This document shows, in pieces, positions 26,537 through 35,885 of a stretch of 64,000 nucleotides of DNA. This DNA is from Betaproteobacteria bacterium. Its GTDB lineage: Bacteria > Pseudomonadota > Gammaproteobacteria > Burkholderiales > Rhodocyclaceae. Each line of letters begins with the position of its first letter. Position 1 is the stretch's first letter. The translations under genes and the position numbers were made by a program. The DNA is taken from positions 145,618 to 209,617 of the forward strand of contig JAHRYN010000004.1 of assembly GCA_020621405.1 (NCBI GenBank). The letters are read 5' to 3'. Below the pieces are notes generated by a model. It ran no database searches. It was not told where the DNA came from and saw only the letters and a program-made list of their open reading frames with translations.

Positions 26537-28594
26537 ATGCGTCGTTTCAAACGCAGTCGTGCGCTTGCGGCCGCAGCGCTGCTGTATGCCGGGCATGGTG
26601 TCACGGCAGCCGCGGCTGCCGACACACACGCCGAGTTCGGCCAGTGGGGCATCGAGACGCAATACATCGCGCCCGATATCGAGCCGGGCGACGACTTCTA
26701 CCGTCACGTGAACAAGGGCTGGCTGGATACTGCGCAGATTCCTGCCGGCTTTCCGATGACCGGTGCCTTCATCGACCTGACGCTGCGTACCGAAAAGCAG
26801 GTGCAGGCCATCATCGACGACGCCAGGGCGCAGGACGCAGCAGTCGGCACGCCGGCGCAGCAGATCGCCGACATGCACGCGAGCTACATGGACACCGCAC
26901 GGCGCAATGCGCTGGGCGTCAGCATGTTGCTGCCCGAACTGTCGGACATCCTGAACGTGACCGACCGGCGCGAGATCGCCCGCCGCATGGGCAGCATCGG
27001 CTACACCGCCATCGTCGACGCCAGCGTCGTGCAGGATTCCGACCGTCCGGATCGCTATGCACTCACGCTGGAACAGAGCGGACTGGGTCTGCCGGGACGC
27101 GACTACTACCTGAAGAAGGACGAGCCTTACGCAGGTTTCCGCACCGCCTACGCCGACTACATCGCAGGCGTGTTCGCGCGCGCCGGCGTACCGGACGGCA
27201 GGACCCGGGCGGCAGCCATACTCGCCTTCGAAACCGCCCTCGCCCGCGCGCACTGGACGCCGGCGATGGAACGCGATGCGGTGCGCAACCATCATCCGAT
27301 GTCATTGCGTACGCTGCAGCACCATGCGCCAGGCTTCGACTGGCCCGCCTTCCTCGGTGCGGCCGGATTCGGTGAGATCAGACGCGTGGACGTCCGGAAC
27401 GACAGCGCGATCCGGACCATGGCGGCGCTGTTCGCCCGGACGCCGGTCGACACGCTGCGCGCCTACACCGCGTTCCACTATCTGGACAATCAGGCCCCGC
27501 TGCTGTCGGACGACTGGGTCGATGCCCATTTCGACCTGTACAGCCGCCGCCTCGCCGGCATCGACGAGCAGCGCCCGCTGGACAAGCAGGCGCTGGACTT
27601 TCTCAACCACACGCTGGCCGAGCCACTGGGCAGGCTGTATGCGGAACGTCATTTCTCGCAGAACGCCAGGACCGAAATCGGGCTGCTGGTGAAATTCCTG
27701 CGCCAGGCCTTCCGCGAGCGACTGGCCCGCGTCGACTGGATGGACCCGCACACCCGCGCCAGGGCCGTCGCCAAGCTGGATGCCATCACCACGAAGATCG
27801 GCGCGCCGGAACGATGGCACGACTACGGCTCGATGCGGATCACGCCGGACGATCTGATCGGCAACGTGCACCGGTACGCGCAATGGGTGCAGCGCGACGC
27901 GCGCGCCCGGCTCGACGAGCCGGTACGCCGCTGGGAGTGGGATCCGACGCTGATGCCGCAGGTGATCAACGCCTACTTCAATCCGAACGGCGCCGAGGTC
28001 GTGTTTCCGGCGGCCATCCTGCAACCGCCCTTCTTCGATCCGGCGGCCGACCCGGCGGTGAATTTCGGCGCCATCGGCATGGTCATCGGCCACGAACTGG
28101 GGCACGGCTTCGACGATCAGGGCAGCCGCTATGACGGCACCGGCGCACTGCGCAACTGGTGGGGCGACAAGGCACGCCGCAACTTCGAACGGCGCACCGC
28201 CCGGCTGGTGGCGCAGTACGACCGCTACTCGCCGCTGCCCGGCCTGAACGTGAATGGCCGGCTGACCCTGGGCGAGAACATCGGCGACCTGGGCGGAATG
28301 ATGATCGCCTGGAGCGGCTACCGGACCTTCGTCGCCACCGAATACCGGGGCGAGGCACCGGTCATCGACGGCTTTTCCGGCAACCAGCGCTTCTTCCTCG
28401 GCTACGCGCAGCTGTGGCGCTCGCTGACAACCGACGGCTTCCTGCGTCAGACCACGCTGACCGACCCGCACAGCCCGGACGAATTCAGGGTCAACGGCGT
28501 GCTGCGCAATTTCGACCCGTGGTACGACACCTTCGGCATCACGCCGGCAAGCGCGCTCTATCTCGCGCCGGGCGAGCGCGTCAGCATCTGGTAG
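26537..28594 (+). CDS. M13 family zinc metallopeptidase (neprilysin/PepO type)
   Basis: This 685-residue protein starts at the ATG at 26537 with CAGGAG upstream and has a signal peptide (ALAAAALLYAGHGVTAAAAA). The N-terminal M13 domain begins DIEPGDDFYRHVNKGWLDT. The C-terminal catalytic domain has the zinc motif HELGH (first His at residue 519) in VIGHELGHGFDDQG, and the second site ENIGDLGG with the third zinc ligand and its aspartate. NAYFNPNGAEVVFPAAILQPP is the substrate-binding strand typical of the family. It should act in the periplasm on small peptides. The C-terminus ends SIW in place of the usual CxW. Confidence 0.94.
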   Translation: MRRFKRSRALAAAALLYAGHGVTAAAAADTHAEFGQWGIETQYIAPDIEPGDDFYRHVNKGWLDTAQIPAGFPMTGAFIDLTLRTEKQVQAIIDDARAQDAAVGTPAQQIADMHASYMDTARRNALGVSMLLPELSDILNVTDRREIARRMGSIGYTAIVDASVVQDSDRPDRYALTLEQSGLGLPGRDYYLKKDEPYAGFRTAYADYIAGVFARAGVPDGRTRAAAILAFETALARAHWTPAMERDAVRNHHPMSLRTLQHHAPGFDWPAFLGAAGFGEIRRVDVRNDSAIRTMAALFARTPVDTLRAYTAFHYLDNQAPLLSDDWVDAHFDLYSRRLAGIDEQRPLDKQALDFLNHTLAEPLGRLYAERHFSQNARTEIGLLVKFLRQAFRERLARVDWMDPHTRARAVAKLDAITTKIGAPERWHDYGSMRITPDDLIGNVHRYAQWVQRDARARLDEPVRRWEWDPTLMPQVINAYFNPNGAEVVFPAAILQPPFFDPAADPAVNFGAIGMVIGHELGHGFDDQGSRYDGTGALRNWWGDKARRNFERRTARLVAQYDRYSPLPGLNVNGRLTLGENIGDLGGMMIAWSGYRTFVATEYRGEAPVIDGFSGNQRFFLGYAQLWRSLTTDGFLRQTTLTDPHSPDEFRVNGVLRNFDPWYDTFGITPASALYLAPGERVSIW

Positions 28595-28698
28595 ATCAGA
28601 CCGGACGCGGCTTTCCGGGCCATCCGCTCAAGTCGGTGCTGCCCGTGCCGATGTTACTTTGGTCGTATAACAAATCGATATAAAGGACACGAGTAACC

Positions 28699-29907
28699 AT
28701 GGGAGTACGTTCGCTGCGTCGTGACGATGTCGCGGTCTGGATCGCCCTTTTGGCCAGCGCGGGGTGTATCGCGGCCCAGGTATTTCAATCTCCGGACTGG
28801 CTGCGCCTCACGCTGCTCGGGCTGGTCACCGTCAGTCTGGTGCTGTCGCAGATGCTCGGACGCAAGGCGCGTGCGCGCTACGCGGCGCTGCAGGCCGAAC
28901 GCATGGCCAGCATCGACCGCAACGTCAGGCAGTACGACGATCTGTGCGCCACACTCGCCACCGGCAGCCGGGAACAGTTCCAGCGCCTGACCGGGTCGCT
29001 CGACCAGACGCAGGACATCGTCGCCAGCGCGGCATCCAGCCTGCGCGAAACCAACGGCCGCTCGCGCCTGCGCGACATGGTCGAGGAACTGCAGGCGCTC
29101 GCCAACGACGAAGAACAGGCTCGGCGGCGCGCCGGCATCGAAGCCTTCGCCGGCAGCACGCAGGCGGCACTGTCGGATTTCGTCGCCACCGTCGAACAGC
29201 TCAGCGCCGGCAGCAGCGCCATCGCCGAGCGCTTCGAGCACGTGCGCCTCAAGCTCAATCAGGTGCGCGGGCTGATCGGTCACGTCAATGACATCAACCG
29301 CCAGACCGAACTGCTGGCGCTGAATGCCGCAATCGAGGCCGCTCGCGCCGGAGAGGCAGGGCGTGGCTTTGCCGTGGTGGCCGACGAAGTGCGCAAGCTC
29401 GCGCAGCGCACCGAAAAATTCAGCACCGAAATCAGCGTGCTGCTGGGCGACGTGCATGGCGCCATATCCGAAGCCGGCGAAGTGGTCGCAGCCTCGGCCC
29501 GCACCGACATCGGTTCGGCCCGGGAATCCGAAGTCCAGGCTGCCCAGCTGTGGGGCAAGATGACGGAAATCAACCGCCAAGGCGCCGAGCAGTCGGAACG
29601 CATCAACAGCCTGTCGGCGGCCATCCACGAGGCGGTGATGCAGAACATCGTGTCCATGCAGTTCGAGGACATGGTGAGCCAGTTGCTGGCCAAGGTCCGC
29701 GAGCAGACGGCGCTGATGGCGCGCTACGTCAATGGCGTGTTCGACGCCCACCGCGACCGCGAGCAGCGCGACGGCATGGAACGCGTGGTCAGGCGCAACG
29801 CCACGCTGTCACAGCTGATCGCGGAAGCCGAGCACGCGACACAGTCGCTGAACCTGGGCTCGGTCACCCAGACCGGCATGACGGTCGGCGAAGTCGAACT
29901 GTTCTGA
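28699..29907 (+). CDS. methyl-accepting chemotaxis protein-like signalling protein
   Basis: This 402-residue protein has two short hydrophobic segments at the N-terminus (residues 10-55) with only a tiny loop between them, so no real periplasmic sensor. It then has a long coiled coil and an MCP hairpin tip: [20 protein letters not shown], then [17 protein letters not shown]. There is no HAMP motif, and the helical stem is shorter than in classical receptors. It probably senses membrane or cytoplasmic state and feeds CheA/CheW or a chemosensory-like pathway encoded elsewhere. The ATG has AAAGGA about 12 bases upstream. Confidence 0.88.
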   Translation: MGVRSLRRDDVAVWIALLASAGCIAAQVFQSPDWLRLTLLGLVTVSLVLSQMLGRKARARYAALQAERMASIDRNVRQYDDLCATLATGSREQFQRLTGSLDQTQDIVASAASSLRETNGRSRLRDMVEELQALANDEEQARRRAGIEAFAGSTQAALSDFVATVEQLSAGSSAIAERFEHVRLKLNQVRGLIGHVNDINRQTELLALNAAIEAARAGEAGRGFAVVADEVRKLAQRTEKFSTEISVLLGDVHGAISEAGEVVAASARTDIGSARESEVQAAQLWGKMTEINRQGAEQSERINSLSAAIHEAVMQNIVSMQFEDMVSQLLAKVREQTALMARYVNGVFDAHRDREQRDGMERVVRRNATLSQLIAEAEHATQSLNLGSVTQTGMTVGEVELF

Positions 29908-29925
29908 ACCTGCTGCGGGCCCGGC

Positions 29926-32124
29926 TCAACCGCGCCGGGCATCCACCACGCCGTCGACCTCGCCGATCAGCGCCAGCATCTTCTGGATCTGGCCGACACC
30001 GGCGATCTCGACCGTGAAGTTCATGCGCGCCATGCCGGCCTTGGACAGCGTGGTTACCGCGGTCACATTCACCTTCTCGCGCGACAGCACTTCGGAAATG
30101 TCGCGCAGCAGCCCCTGCCGGTCATGCGCCTCGACATGCAGGTCGGCGGCGAAACGCGCGTCGGCGCCCTGGCTGGCGGCGTCACCCCACTGCGCGTCGA
30201 TCACCCGCTCCGGGTTGCGCGCCACCATATTGATGTAGTTCGGGCAGTCGCTGCGGTGGATCGCCACGCCGCGTCCGCGCGTGACGAAACCGGAAATCGC
30301 ATCCGGCGGCGCCGGCTTGCAGCACCGGCCGAGCTGGGTCAGCAGCTTGCCCACGCCTTCGACCAGCACACCGCGCTCGCCGACCGCCTTGGGGGCGCGC
30401 GGCTTGATGCGCGGCTCTTCGGCCGGCGCTTCCTCGCCCTTGAGCGCGACATGGATGGCACGCGGCCCAACCTCGCCGTGCGCGCACGCGATGTGCAGCG
30501 CATCGACCGTGTTGTAGCCCAACTTCTGCGCCAGATCCTCCAGACCGGTCTGGCTGGCTCCTTCGCGCGCCAGCTCGCGCGTCAGCCAGGCACGGCCCTG
30601 GGCCAGCGTCTCGCCTTCCTCGATCTGCGCGAACCAGCGGCGCACCTTGACCCGTGCCTGATGGGTCGCGATATAGCCCTGCTGCGCATTGAGCCAGTCA
30701 CGCGACGGTCCGCCCTGCTTGGCGGCGATGATTTCGACGCGCTGGCCGTTGTCCAGCGGTGTGTTCAGCGGCACCAGCTGGCCATTGACGCGCGCGCCGC
30801 GGCAGCGGTGCCCCAGATCGGTGTGCAGCCGGTAGGCGAAATCGACCGGCGTCGCACCCTGCGGCAGGTCTATTACCTTGCCCTGCGGCGTCAGCACGTA
30901 CAGCGTGTCGTCCAGCGCGGCGCGCTTAAACTGCTCGACCCACTCCGAGTGATCGGCGATTTCGTCGCGCCAGGACAGCAGCTGACGCAGCCAGGCGATC
31001 TTGTCGTCGTAGTCCTTGTCCTGACCCGAGCCTTCCTTGTAGCGCCAGTGCGCGGCCACGCCCATTTCGGCATGGCGGTGCATTTCGCGCGTGCGGATCT
31101 GCACCTCGAGCGAGCGTCCGTCCGGCGCCAGCACCGCGGTATGCAGCGAACGGTAGTTGTTGCCCTTCGGGTGAGCGATGTAGTCGTCGAACTCGCGCGG
31201 CAGCGGCTGCCAGAGATGGTGCACCACGCCGAGCGCGGCGTAGCAGTCGCGTACCTCGTCCACCAGCACGCGCAGCGCGCGCACGTCGTACACCTCGGCG
31301 AACTCGATGTGCTTGGCACGCATCTTGTTCCAGATGCTGTAGATGTGCTTCGGCCGGCCCTGGATGTCCGCGTGGATGCCGGCCGCTTCCAGCTCGCTCT
31401 TGAGCTTCACCATCGCATCGGCGATGAAGGCTTCGCGTTCGACCCGCTTCTCGTCGAGCTGCTTGGCGATGCGCTTGTAGGTGTCGGGTTCGAGGAAACG
31501 GAACGACAGATCCTCCAGCTCCCACTTCAGCTGCCACACGCCGAGCCGGTTGGCCAATGGCGCATAGATGTCGAGCGACTCGCGCGCCATGTCCAGGCGT
31601 TCGTCGTTCGGATTGGCCGACAGCCAGCGCAGGCTCTGCACGCGCGAGGCCAGGCGCAGCATCACGACACGCACGTCTGCCACCATCGCCAGCACCATTT
31701 TGCGCAGCACCTCGGCCTGATTGCCGATTTCGGTGCCGGCGGCACTTTGCGTGGCGTGCGCCCGGGTGATCAGCCGCAGATGATCGAGCCGCTGCAGACC
31801 GGACACGAGCTCGCTGACCGACTGGCCGTACTGCGCGGCGATGCGCGCATCGGCATCCTCGATCACCTCGTGCAGCGGGAACAGCAGCGCCGCCAGACGG
31901 GTTTCGACGTCGAGCCGCAGCGAAGCGCAGATCAGAGCCTGGCCGACCACGTGTTCGTTCATCGGCTCGCCGGTGCCGAGGCAGCGGCCGGCGTAAAGCG
32001 GCGCCACCATGTCGTGTGCGCCGCGCAGCGTGTCCGCCTCGGCTTCGCCGAGGCCATCGACCAGCAGATCGAGGGTGGTGCGTGCGGTGTCGGAACTGAT
32101 GAGGGAGTGGACGACAGATACCAT
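29926..32124 (-). CDS. relA: (p)ppGpp synthetase, RelA type
   Basis: This 732-residue long RSH enzyme has, in order, an HD-like domain (about 45-160), a synthetase domain (about 220-340, with HIYSIWNKMRAKHIEF, VYDVRALRVLV, NNYRSLHTAV), TGS (DTLYVLTPQGKVIDLPQGAT), a zinc-finger/RIS region (GRCCKPAPPDAISGF) and a C-terminal ACT domain. The hydrolase motif HDxxED is replaced by LHEVIED, and the synthetase loop EFDDYI matches RelA rather than SpoT. It should therefore make (p)ppGpp on starved ribosomes without degrading it. I chose the ATG at 32124 (MVSVVHSLIS); the frame is open further but runs through the small gene and terminator upstream. Confidence 0.95.
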   Translation of the reverse strand: MVSVVHSLISSDTARTTLDLLVDGLGEAEADTLRGAHDMVAPLYAGRCLGTGEPMNEHVVGQALICASLRLDVETRLAALLFPLHEVIEDADARIAAQYGQSVSELVSGLQRLDHLRLITRAHATQSAAGTEIGNQAEVLRKMVLAMVADVRVVMLRLASRVQSLRWLSANPNDERLDMARESLDIYAPLANRLGVWQLKWELEDLSFRFLEPDTYKRIAKQLDEKRVEREAFIADAMVKLKSELEAAGIHADIQGRPKHIYSIWNKMRAKHIEFAEVYDVRALRVLVDEVRDCYAALGVVHHLWQPLPREFDDYIAHPKGNNYRSLHTAVLAPDGRSLEVQIRTREMHRHAEMGVAAHWRYKEGSGQDKDYDDKIAWLRQLLSWRDEIADHSEWVEQFKRAALDDTLYVLTPQGKVIDLPQGATPVDFAYRLHTDLGHRCRGARVNGQLVPLNTPLDNGQRVEIIAAKQGGPSRDWLNAQQGYIATHQARVKVRRWFAQIEEGETLAQGRAWLTRELAREGASQTGLEDLAQKLGYNTVDALHIACAHGEVGPRAIHVALKGEEAPAEEPRIKPRAPKAVGERGVLVEGVGKLLTQLGRCCKPAPPDAISGFVTRGRGVAIHRSDCPNYINMVARNPERVIDAQWGDAASQGADARFAADLHVEAHDRQGLLRDISEVLSREKVNVTAVTTLSKAGMARMNFTVEIAGVGQIQKMLALIGEVDGVVDARRG

Positions 32125-32202
32125 CGCTGGATTATCCCAAATCCCCCGCTCCGAAGCTTGCCGCGCAGCAGCAAAGGCGTCGGCCCGGCGGGGGGGCGTG
32201 AT

Positions 32203-32238
32203 CAAATAAAAAGGGGTGGTCGATTGCTCGACCACCCC
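32203..32238 (-). terminator. strong intrinsic terminator of the 42-residue peptide gene
   Basis: A perfect 11-bp stem, GGGGTGGTCGA/TCGACCACCCC on the minus strand with a 4-base loop, is followed by TTTTTATTT. It lies between the small gene and relA, so relA needs its own promoter. Confidence 0.93.
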
Positions 32239-32270
32239 GCGGACATCTGTCTCACGACAGTTGCCCGGAA

Positions 32271-32399
32271 TCAGGTCTTCGGCTTGTCCGGCTGGGAGCT
32301 CTGGGGTTTGGCGTCGCCGTGCTTTTCGCCCGGGCAGGCCATGACGACACTGGAAGACGCCAAAAGCGCCAGCCCCAGCAGGATCGCGAGACGTTTCAT
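32271..32399 (-). CDS. small secreted peptide, 42 residues
   Basis: This gene is too short for most gene finders. The ATG at 32399 is preceded by a perfect AAGGAGG (minus strand, about 32416-32410). The product has a clear signal peptide (MKRLAILLGLALLAS, hydrophobic to VVMA), followed by a mature part of about 21 residues starting CPGEKHGDAKP and rich in Pro, Lys, Gln and Ser. The Cys after VMA could be a lipidation site, although the box is imperfect. A strong terminator follows, so it is its own transcription unit, divergent from mtfA. I do not recognise a family. Confidence 0.72.
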   Translation of the reverse strand: MKRLAILLGLALLASSSVVMACPGEKHGDAKPQSSQPDKPKT

Positions 32400-32480
32400 C
32401 ACGGATCACCTCCTTCAAAAGTTGCGGAACCCTTACGATAGGCGCCACTTCCGAGTTACGCAAGCCAGGATAATTGCCGA

Positions 32481-33266
32481 ATGTTTCGCTGGCTCAGACG
32501 CGCACTTGCGCCCGCCACTGCCGATCTGCCCGACGTATCGCCCGACGCCTGGATGCGGATCGAGGCGCGCCTGCCCTTCCTCGACTATCTGGAACCGGCC
32601 GATCGCTCGCGGCTGCGCGATCTGGCACGCGCCTTCATCGCGGCCAAGCAGTTCCACGGCGCACACGAGATCGCGCTACACGACGACATGCTGCTGGAAA
32701 TCGCGCTGCAGGCCTGCCTGCCGATACTGCGGCTGGGGCTGGACTGGTACGACGACTGGATCGGCGTGGTGATCTATCCGGGCGACTTCCTGGTACCGCG
32801 GCACACCGTGGATGAAGCCGGCGTGGTCCATGAATACACCGAACCGCTGATGGGCGAAGCCTGGGCCGGCGGACCGGTGCTGCTGTCGTGGCAGCCGGAC
32901 GAACAGGCGGCCGATGGCGTCAATGTGGTGATCCACGAATTCGCGCACAAGCTGGACATGCGCAACGGCGAACCGGACGGCCTGCCGCCGCTGCATGACG
33001 GCATGAGCGTGCCGCGCTGGGCAAAGGTATGGTCCGGCGCCTACACGCAGTTCTGTGCCGATGTCGACGCCGGCATCGAGACGGGTATCGACGAATACGC
33101 GGCGGAAAGTCCGGCCGAATTCTTCGCCGTCATGTCCGAGTGCTTCTTCGAGATACCGGACCTGATCCAGGACACCTGGCCCGATCTGTACGCGCAGCTG
33201 GCGCTGTTCTACCGGCTCGACCCGGCGCCGCGCGCACGCGCGCTGCACGGCAGCGGCACGCCGTGA
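32481..33266 (+). CDS. mtfA: MtfA-type zinc-dependent peptidase
   Basis: This 261-residue protein has the MtfA hallmark VVIHEFAHKLDMRNG, a HExxH zinc site in an anthrax-lethal-factor-like fold, and a downstream acidic ligand region ESPAEFFAVMSECFFE. E. coli MtfA is a cytosolic aminopeptidase that binds the repressor Mlc and so affects glucose transport; whether this organism has Mlc is unknown. The length matches the family (about 265). The next gene starts 10 bp downstream, so the two are probably co-transcribed. Confidence 0.93.
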   Translation: MFRWLRRALAPATADLPDVSPDAWMRIEARLPFLDYLEPADRSRLRDLARAFIAAKQFHGAHEIALHDDMLLEIALQACLPILRLGLDWYDDWIGVVIYPGDFLVPRHTVDEAGVVHEYTEPLMGEAWAGGPVLLSWQPDEQAADGVNVVIHEFAHKLDMRNGEPDGLPPLHDGMSVPRWAKVWSGAYTQFCADVDAGIETGIDEYAAESPAEFFAVMSECFFEIPDLIQDTWPDLYAQLALFYRLDPAPRARALHGSGTP

Positions 33267-33276
33267 TCGCCGCGCC

Positions 33277-34035
33277 GTGATAGCCGAACTGATCGCCTGG
33301 TGGCGGCTGGACTGCCTGCCGGCCGCACAGCGCCTGGGCTACCGGCGCGAAGCCGCAGCGCTCACCGTGCGCCACCGCCGGCTGCGCGCGCACTGGGCCG
33401 ACCATGTCGCGCATACGCGCAGCGCACTGCTCGCCGCGGCACGCGCGGCCTGCGTTGGCGACACGCCGCCGAAACACGCCTGGATCATGGGCGCCGGACT
33501 GCTGCACGACGTGCCACTCGAGGCACTGCTGGCGCTGTTCGAACACATCGATCTGGTCGACGTCGCCTTCTCGCCTGCGGCGCGCGCCGCCGCGCGTGCG
33601 CATCCGGGTCGCGTGACCTGCGTGATGCTGGACGTGACCGGCGTGCTCGACGACCGGACACGCGACCTGACGCAGGCCGCACCCGAACCGCCGCCCGGCG
33701 CCTGGGTCGCCTCGGTCAACATTCTGAGCCAGCTGCCGCTGCTGCCATGCACCGCGCTGCTCGACACCGGCATGCCGGAAGCGGACGTCGAGCGCTACGG
33801 TCAGGCGCTGCAGCAGGCGCATGTCGCACTGCTGAACCGGGCCGGCCACGCCTGCCTGATCATCGAATACGCACAGACACAGGCCACCGGACCGGACGAA
33901 GCGCTGCTGCCGGCGCTGCCGGAAAAGCTGGCCGGACTGGGCTGGACGAAGCACGCCGAATGGCACTGGCCGCTGAATCCGGCCGGCGAAACCCGCGAGC
34001 CCGAAGGCCGGTCGATGCAGGCCTGGATGCGCTGA
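33277..34035 (+). CDS. conserved hypothetical protein, Rossmann-like
   Basis: This 252-residue protein starts with GTG at 33277, 10 bp after mtfA. Residues 66-100 look like a Rossmann first strand and loop ([18 protein letters not shown], then [12 protein letters not shown]), followed by [14 protein letters not shown], reminiscent of class I methyltransferases, but I cannot assign a substrate or confirm SAM binding. It has no signal peptide or membrane spans. It probably shares the mtfA transcript. A REP pair begins 11 bp after its stop. Confidence 0.72.
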   Translation: MIAELIAWWRLDCLPAAQRLGYRREAAALTVRHRRLRAHWADHVAHTRSALLAAARAACVGDTPPKHAWIMGAGLLHDVPLEALLALFEHIDLVDVAFSPAARAAARAHPGRVTCVMLDVTGVLDDRTRDLTQAAPEPPPGAWVASVNILSQLPLLPCTALLDTGMPEADVERYGQALQQAHVALLNRAGHACLIIEYAQTQATGPDEALLPALPEKLAGLGWTKHAEWHWPLNPAGETREPEGRSMQAWMR

Positions 34036-34045
34036 TCAAAAGACC

Positions 34046-34139
34046 GATCGCGAGCATGGCTCGCTCCTACAGAAACATCGACGCGCCTGCATGCAGGATC
34101 ACGATGCTGCCCTTGTAGGAGCGAGCACTGCTCGCGATC
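34046..34139. repeat. inverted pair of REP-like palindromes
   Basis: Two 26-bp units, 34046-34071 and 34114-34139, are reverse complements with two mismatches. Each contains the palindrome TCGCGAGC...GCTCGCTCCTACA. Transcribed together they would form a long hairpin. The same unit recurs five times at 35643-35885. This is the structure of REP/BIME elements mobilised by RAYT transposases; no RAYT gene is in the window. Confidence 0.88.
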
Positions 34140-34156
34140 CACCACTCCGGGCCGGC

Positions 34157-34423
34157 GTGTTCAATCCGCCAGCACGCGCGCAATTGTGGTGCACCGCCGG
34201 CAACCGCATAGCGGTGCGCTTCGCCTACGAATGGCACGACGACGCCGGCAACTGGTTCCGTTCCTACGGCAACGAGAACTGGGAATTCGACGAGCGCGGA
34301 CTGATGGCGCACCGGCACGCCAGCATCAACGACCTCGCGATCACGGAAGCGGACCGCCTGTTCCGCTGGCCACAGGGCCGCCGGCCGGATGACCATCCGG
34401 GTCTGAGCGAACTCGGACTCTGA
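34157..34423 (+). pseudogene. 5'-truncated DUF1348 (NTF2-like) gene
   Basis: The frame from about 34184 reads as the C-terminal half of a DUF1348 protein: [45 protein letters not shown] and [18 protein letters not shown]. Intact members are about 150 residues; here the N-terminal half of the cone-shaped NTF2 fold is missing. Homology begins some 45 bp after the REP pair ends, so REP-associated rearrangement or deletion probably removed the 5' end. A GTG at 34157 could allow translation, but the product is unlikely to fold. Confidence 0.78.
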
Positions 34424-34518
34424 ACGCGGCGGCCCACTCGCCTCCTGCCGGGTAGCGCCAGCGCGTGGCAGCGACGATACTGTGCGCCGCCACAATCACT
34501 CACGCCACGAGCCCCGCC

Positions 34519-35613
34519 ATGTCCAGCAAACTGTTCGAGCCCGTCTCGATTGACGCCCTTCCCCTGCCCAACCGCATCGTGATCGCACCGATGTGCCAGT
34601 ACTCGGCACAGGACGGCAGCGCCACCGACTGGCACCTGATGCATCTGGGCCAGATGGCGCTGTCCGGCGCCGGCCTGCTGATCATCGAAGCCACCGCGGT
34701 CGAACCCGAAGGACGGATTTCCGCCGCCGACCTCGGCCTGTGGTGCGACGCGAACGAGGCCGCGCTGCGCCGGGTGCTCGACGCGGTGCGCGCCCATTCG
34801 GCGATGCCGATCGCCATCCAGCTTGGTCATGCCGGACGCAAGGCGTCAGTCGCGCGGCCTTGGGAAGGCGGCGAACAGATTGCGCCGGCGACCGGCGGCT
34901 GGCAGACCGTCGCGCCGTCCGCCCTGCCCCATGCGCCGGGCGAACACCCGCCGCAGGCACTCGACGCGGACGGACTGCGCCGCATCCGAGATGCCTTCGT
35001 CGCAGCCGCCCGGCGTTCAGACCGGCTCGGGCTGGACGCGATCGAACTGCACGCCGCGCACGGCTACCTGCTACATCAGTTCCTGACGCCGCTGGCCAAC
35101 GCCCGGACCGATGCCTGGGGTGGCTCGCTGGAAAACCGCATGCGCTTTCCGCTCGAAGTGTTCGACGCGGTACGCGCGGTCTTCCCGGCCGGCAAGCCGG
35201 TGGGCGTGCGCATTTCGGCGACCGACTATGTCGAGGGCGGCTGGGATCTGGAACAGAGCGTGGCGTTCGCACAGGCGCTGAAGGCGCGCGGCGCCAGCTT
35301 CATCCACGTGTCGAGCGGCGGCGCCTCGCCGCTGCAGCAGATCCAGCTCAGGCCGGGTTACCAGCTGGAATTCGCCGAACGCATCAAGCGCGACAGCGGC
35401 CTGCCGACCATCGCGGTCGGCCTGATCACCGAACCGGAACAGGCCGAAGCGGTCATCGCATCCGGCCAGGCCGACATGGTCGCCCTGGCCCGCGGCATGC
35501 TGTACGACCCGCGCTGGCCCTGGCATGCCGCCGCGAAGCTCGGCGCCCGGATCAGCGTCGCACCGCAGTACCTGCGCTGCCAGCCGCGCGAATACAAAGA
35601 ACTGTTCCGCTGA
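34519..35613 (+). CDS. NADH:flavin oxidoreductase, Old Yellow Enzyme family (YqjM type)
   Basis: This 364-residue FMN enzyme belongs to the thermophilic-like OYE class: Cys26 and Tyr28 in APMCQYSAQDG match the redox-sensing Cys and Tyr of YqjM. QLGHAGRKAS, ELHAAHGYLLHQFLTP (catalytic histidine pair) and NARTDAWGGSLENRMRF are all present. It should reduce activated alkenes such as enones with NAD(P)H. I chose the ATG at 34519; the upstream frame adds 18 non-conserved residues. It sits between two REP regions. Confidence 0.93.
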   Translation: MSSKLFEPVSIDALPLPNRIVIAPMCQYSAQDGSATDWHLMHLGQMALSGAGLLIIEATAVEPEGRISAADLGLWCDANEAALRRVLDAVRAHSAMPIAIQLGHAGRKASVARPWEGGEQIAPATGGWQTVAPSALPHAPGEHPPQALDADGLRRIRDAFVAAARRSDRLGLDAIELHAAHGYLLHQFLTPLANARTDAWGGSLENRMRFPLEVFDAVRAVFPAGKPVGVRISATDYVEGGWDLEQSVAFAQALKARGASFIHVSSGGASPLQQIQLRPGYQLEFAERIKRDSGLPTIAVGLITEPEQAEAVIASGQADMVALARGMLYDPRWPWHAAAKLGARISVAPQYLRCQPREYKELFR

Positions 35614-35642
35614 ACTGACAGATTCCGGGATTTGAGGTAGGG

Positions 35643-35885
35643 AATCGCGAGCATGGCTCGCTCCTACAAGTGACGGCAGTCGCGGGTTTGTAGGAGCGAC
35701 CCATGGTCGCGATCCGCACGCTGATCATCGAAAGACGCGGAATTGACGCGGGCAATCGCGAGCATGGCTCGCTCCTGCAGGAGGGCCGTCACGGTTTTCG
35801 TAGGAGCGAGCCATGCTCGCGAATGAACTCGCATCCAGGCAGTCGCGTTGCGACGACCGCATCGCGACCGGTGGTCGCTCCTACA
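35643..35885. repeat. REP-like palindrome cluster, five units
   Basis: Units lie at 35643-35668, 35689-35714, 35754-35779, 35799-35824 and 35861-35885, in alternating orientation, with the core TCGCGAGCATGGCTCGCTCC or its variants (GACCATGGTCGC, GACCGGTGGTCGC). They pair into inverted couples like a BIME. The last unit overlaps the 3' end of the GH17 gene: its TGTAGG supplies that gene's TAG stop. Confidence 0.9.

Noticed and set aside
29926-32124. Bifunctional SpoT/Rel
   Set aside because: The HDxxED hydrolase motif is missing and the synthetase loop is of RelA type.
30124-32772. 882-codon open frame on the plus strand opposite relA
   Set aside because: It lies antisense to an unambiguous relA and crosses a terminator; its composition (His/Arg/Gln/Val-rich) is the usual antisense shadow in GC-rich DNA.
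34046-35885. CRISPR array
   Set aside because: Repeats are palindromic, alternate in orientation and have irregular short spacers, so they are REP elements; no cas genes are present.
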